24,416 nt of DNA. Origin: Propionibacteriaceae bacterium (GTDB lineage Bacteria > Actinomycetota > Actinomycetes > Propionibacteriales > Propionibacteriaceae). Location of the stretch: assembly GCA_009781325.1 (NCBI GenBank), contig WQYJ01000004.1, positions 1 through 24,416 on the forward strand, read 5' to 3'. Made by a program: the position numbers and the translations under genes. Positions within the stretch are counted from its first letter, which is position 1. Each line of letters opens with the position of its first letter. Positions 24,416 to 24,416 of this stretch are shown piece after piece. The notes under the pieces are model-generated. The model worked only from the letters and a program-made list of their open reading frames with translations, had not been told where the DNA came from and did not search any database.

Positions 24416-24416
24416 C

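Overview
The window looks like the chromosome of an actinobacterium that is moderately GC-rich by eye. The evidence is the Gram-positive/Streptomyces-type L-rhamnose isomerase, an AglEFG-like sugar importer with a lipobox-bearing binding protein and no local ATPase, a VapC toxin of the mycobacterial PIN type, and a DUF222/HNH (13E12-repeat-like) protein. No tRNA, rRNA, CRISPR array or transposase was seen.

Layout. (1) 1-2228, minus strand: an export-type ABC ATPase and ABC-2 permease followed by the start of a membrane sensor kinase that runs off the window, with an 18-bp palindrome upstream. (2) 2268-14958: a rhamnose locus built round a compact divergent promoter at 3745-3829. rhaB (rhamnulokinase) reads left. 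Reading right in one tightly packed run are rhaI (isomerase), a PHP-like metal hydrolase, a class II aldolase/SrlD-like dehydrogenase fusion, a SorE-like zinc dehydrogenase with a doubled cofactor domain, and a full E2-E3-E1 2-oxo-acid/acetoin-type dehydrogenase complex. (3) 14917-21850: a GH65 disaccharide phosphorylase on the minus strand, divergent from a binding protein, two permeases and a LacI regulator. The two transcription units appear to share one palindromic -35 hexamer overlapped by LacI-type operators. (4) 21945-22667: a vapBC toxin-antitoxin pair in visibly AT-richer DNA. (5) 22721-24416: a DUF222/HNH gene bracketed by two long palindromic elements in opposite orientation, with a pair of inverted perfect DnaA-box words upstream of the gene.

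How it may work together (inference). The importer brings in an alpha-glucoside, plausibly a glucosyl-L-rhamnose disaccharide. GH65 splits it with phosphate into beta-glucose 1-phosphate and L-rhamnose. RhaI and RhaB make L-rhamnulose 1-phosphate. The aldolase/dehydrogenase fusion, the SorE-like dehydrogenase and the thiamine/lipoamide complex then form an oxidative lower branch ending in an acyl-CoA. That lower branch is not part of any rhamnose pathway known to me and is the main candidate for something undescribed. The HNH gene bracketed by palindromes is the second.
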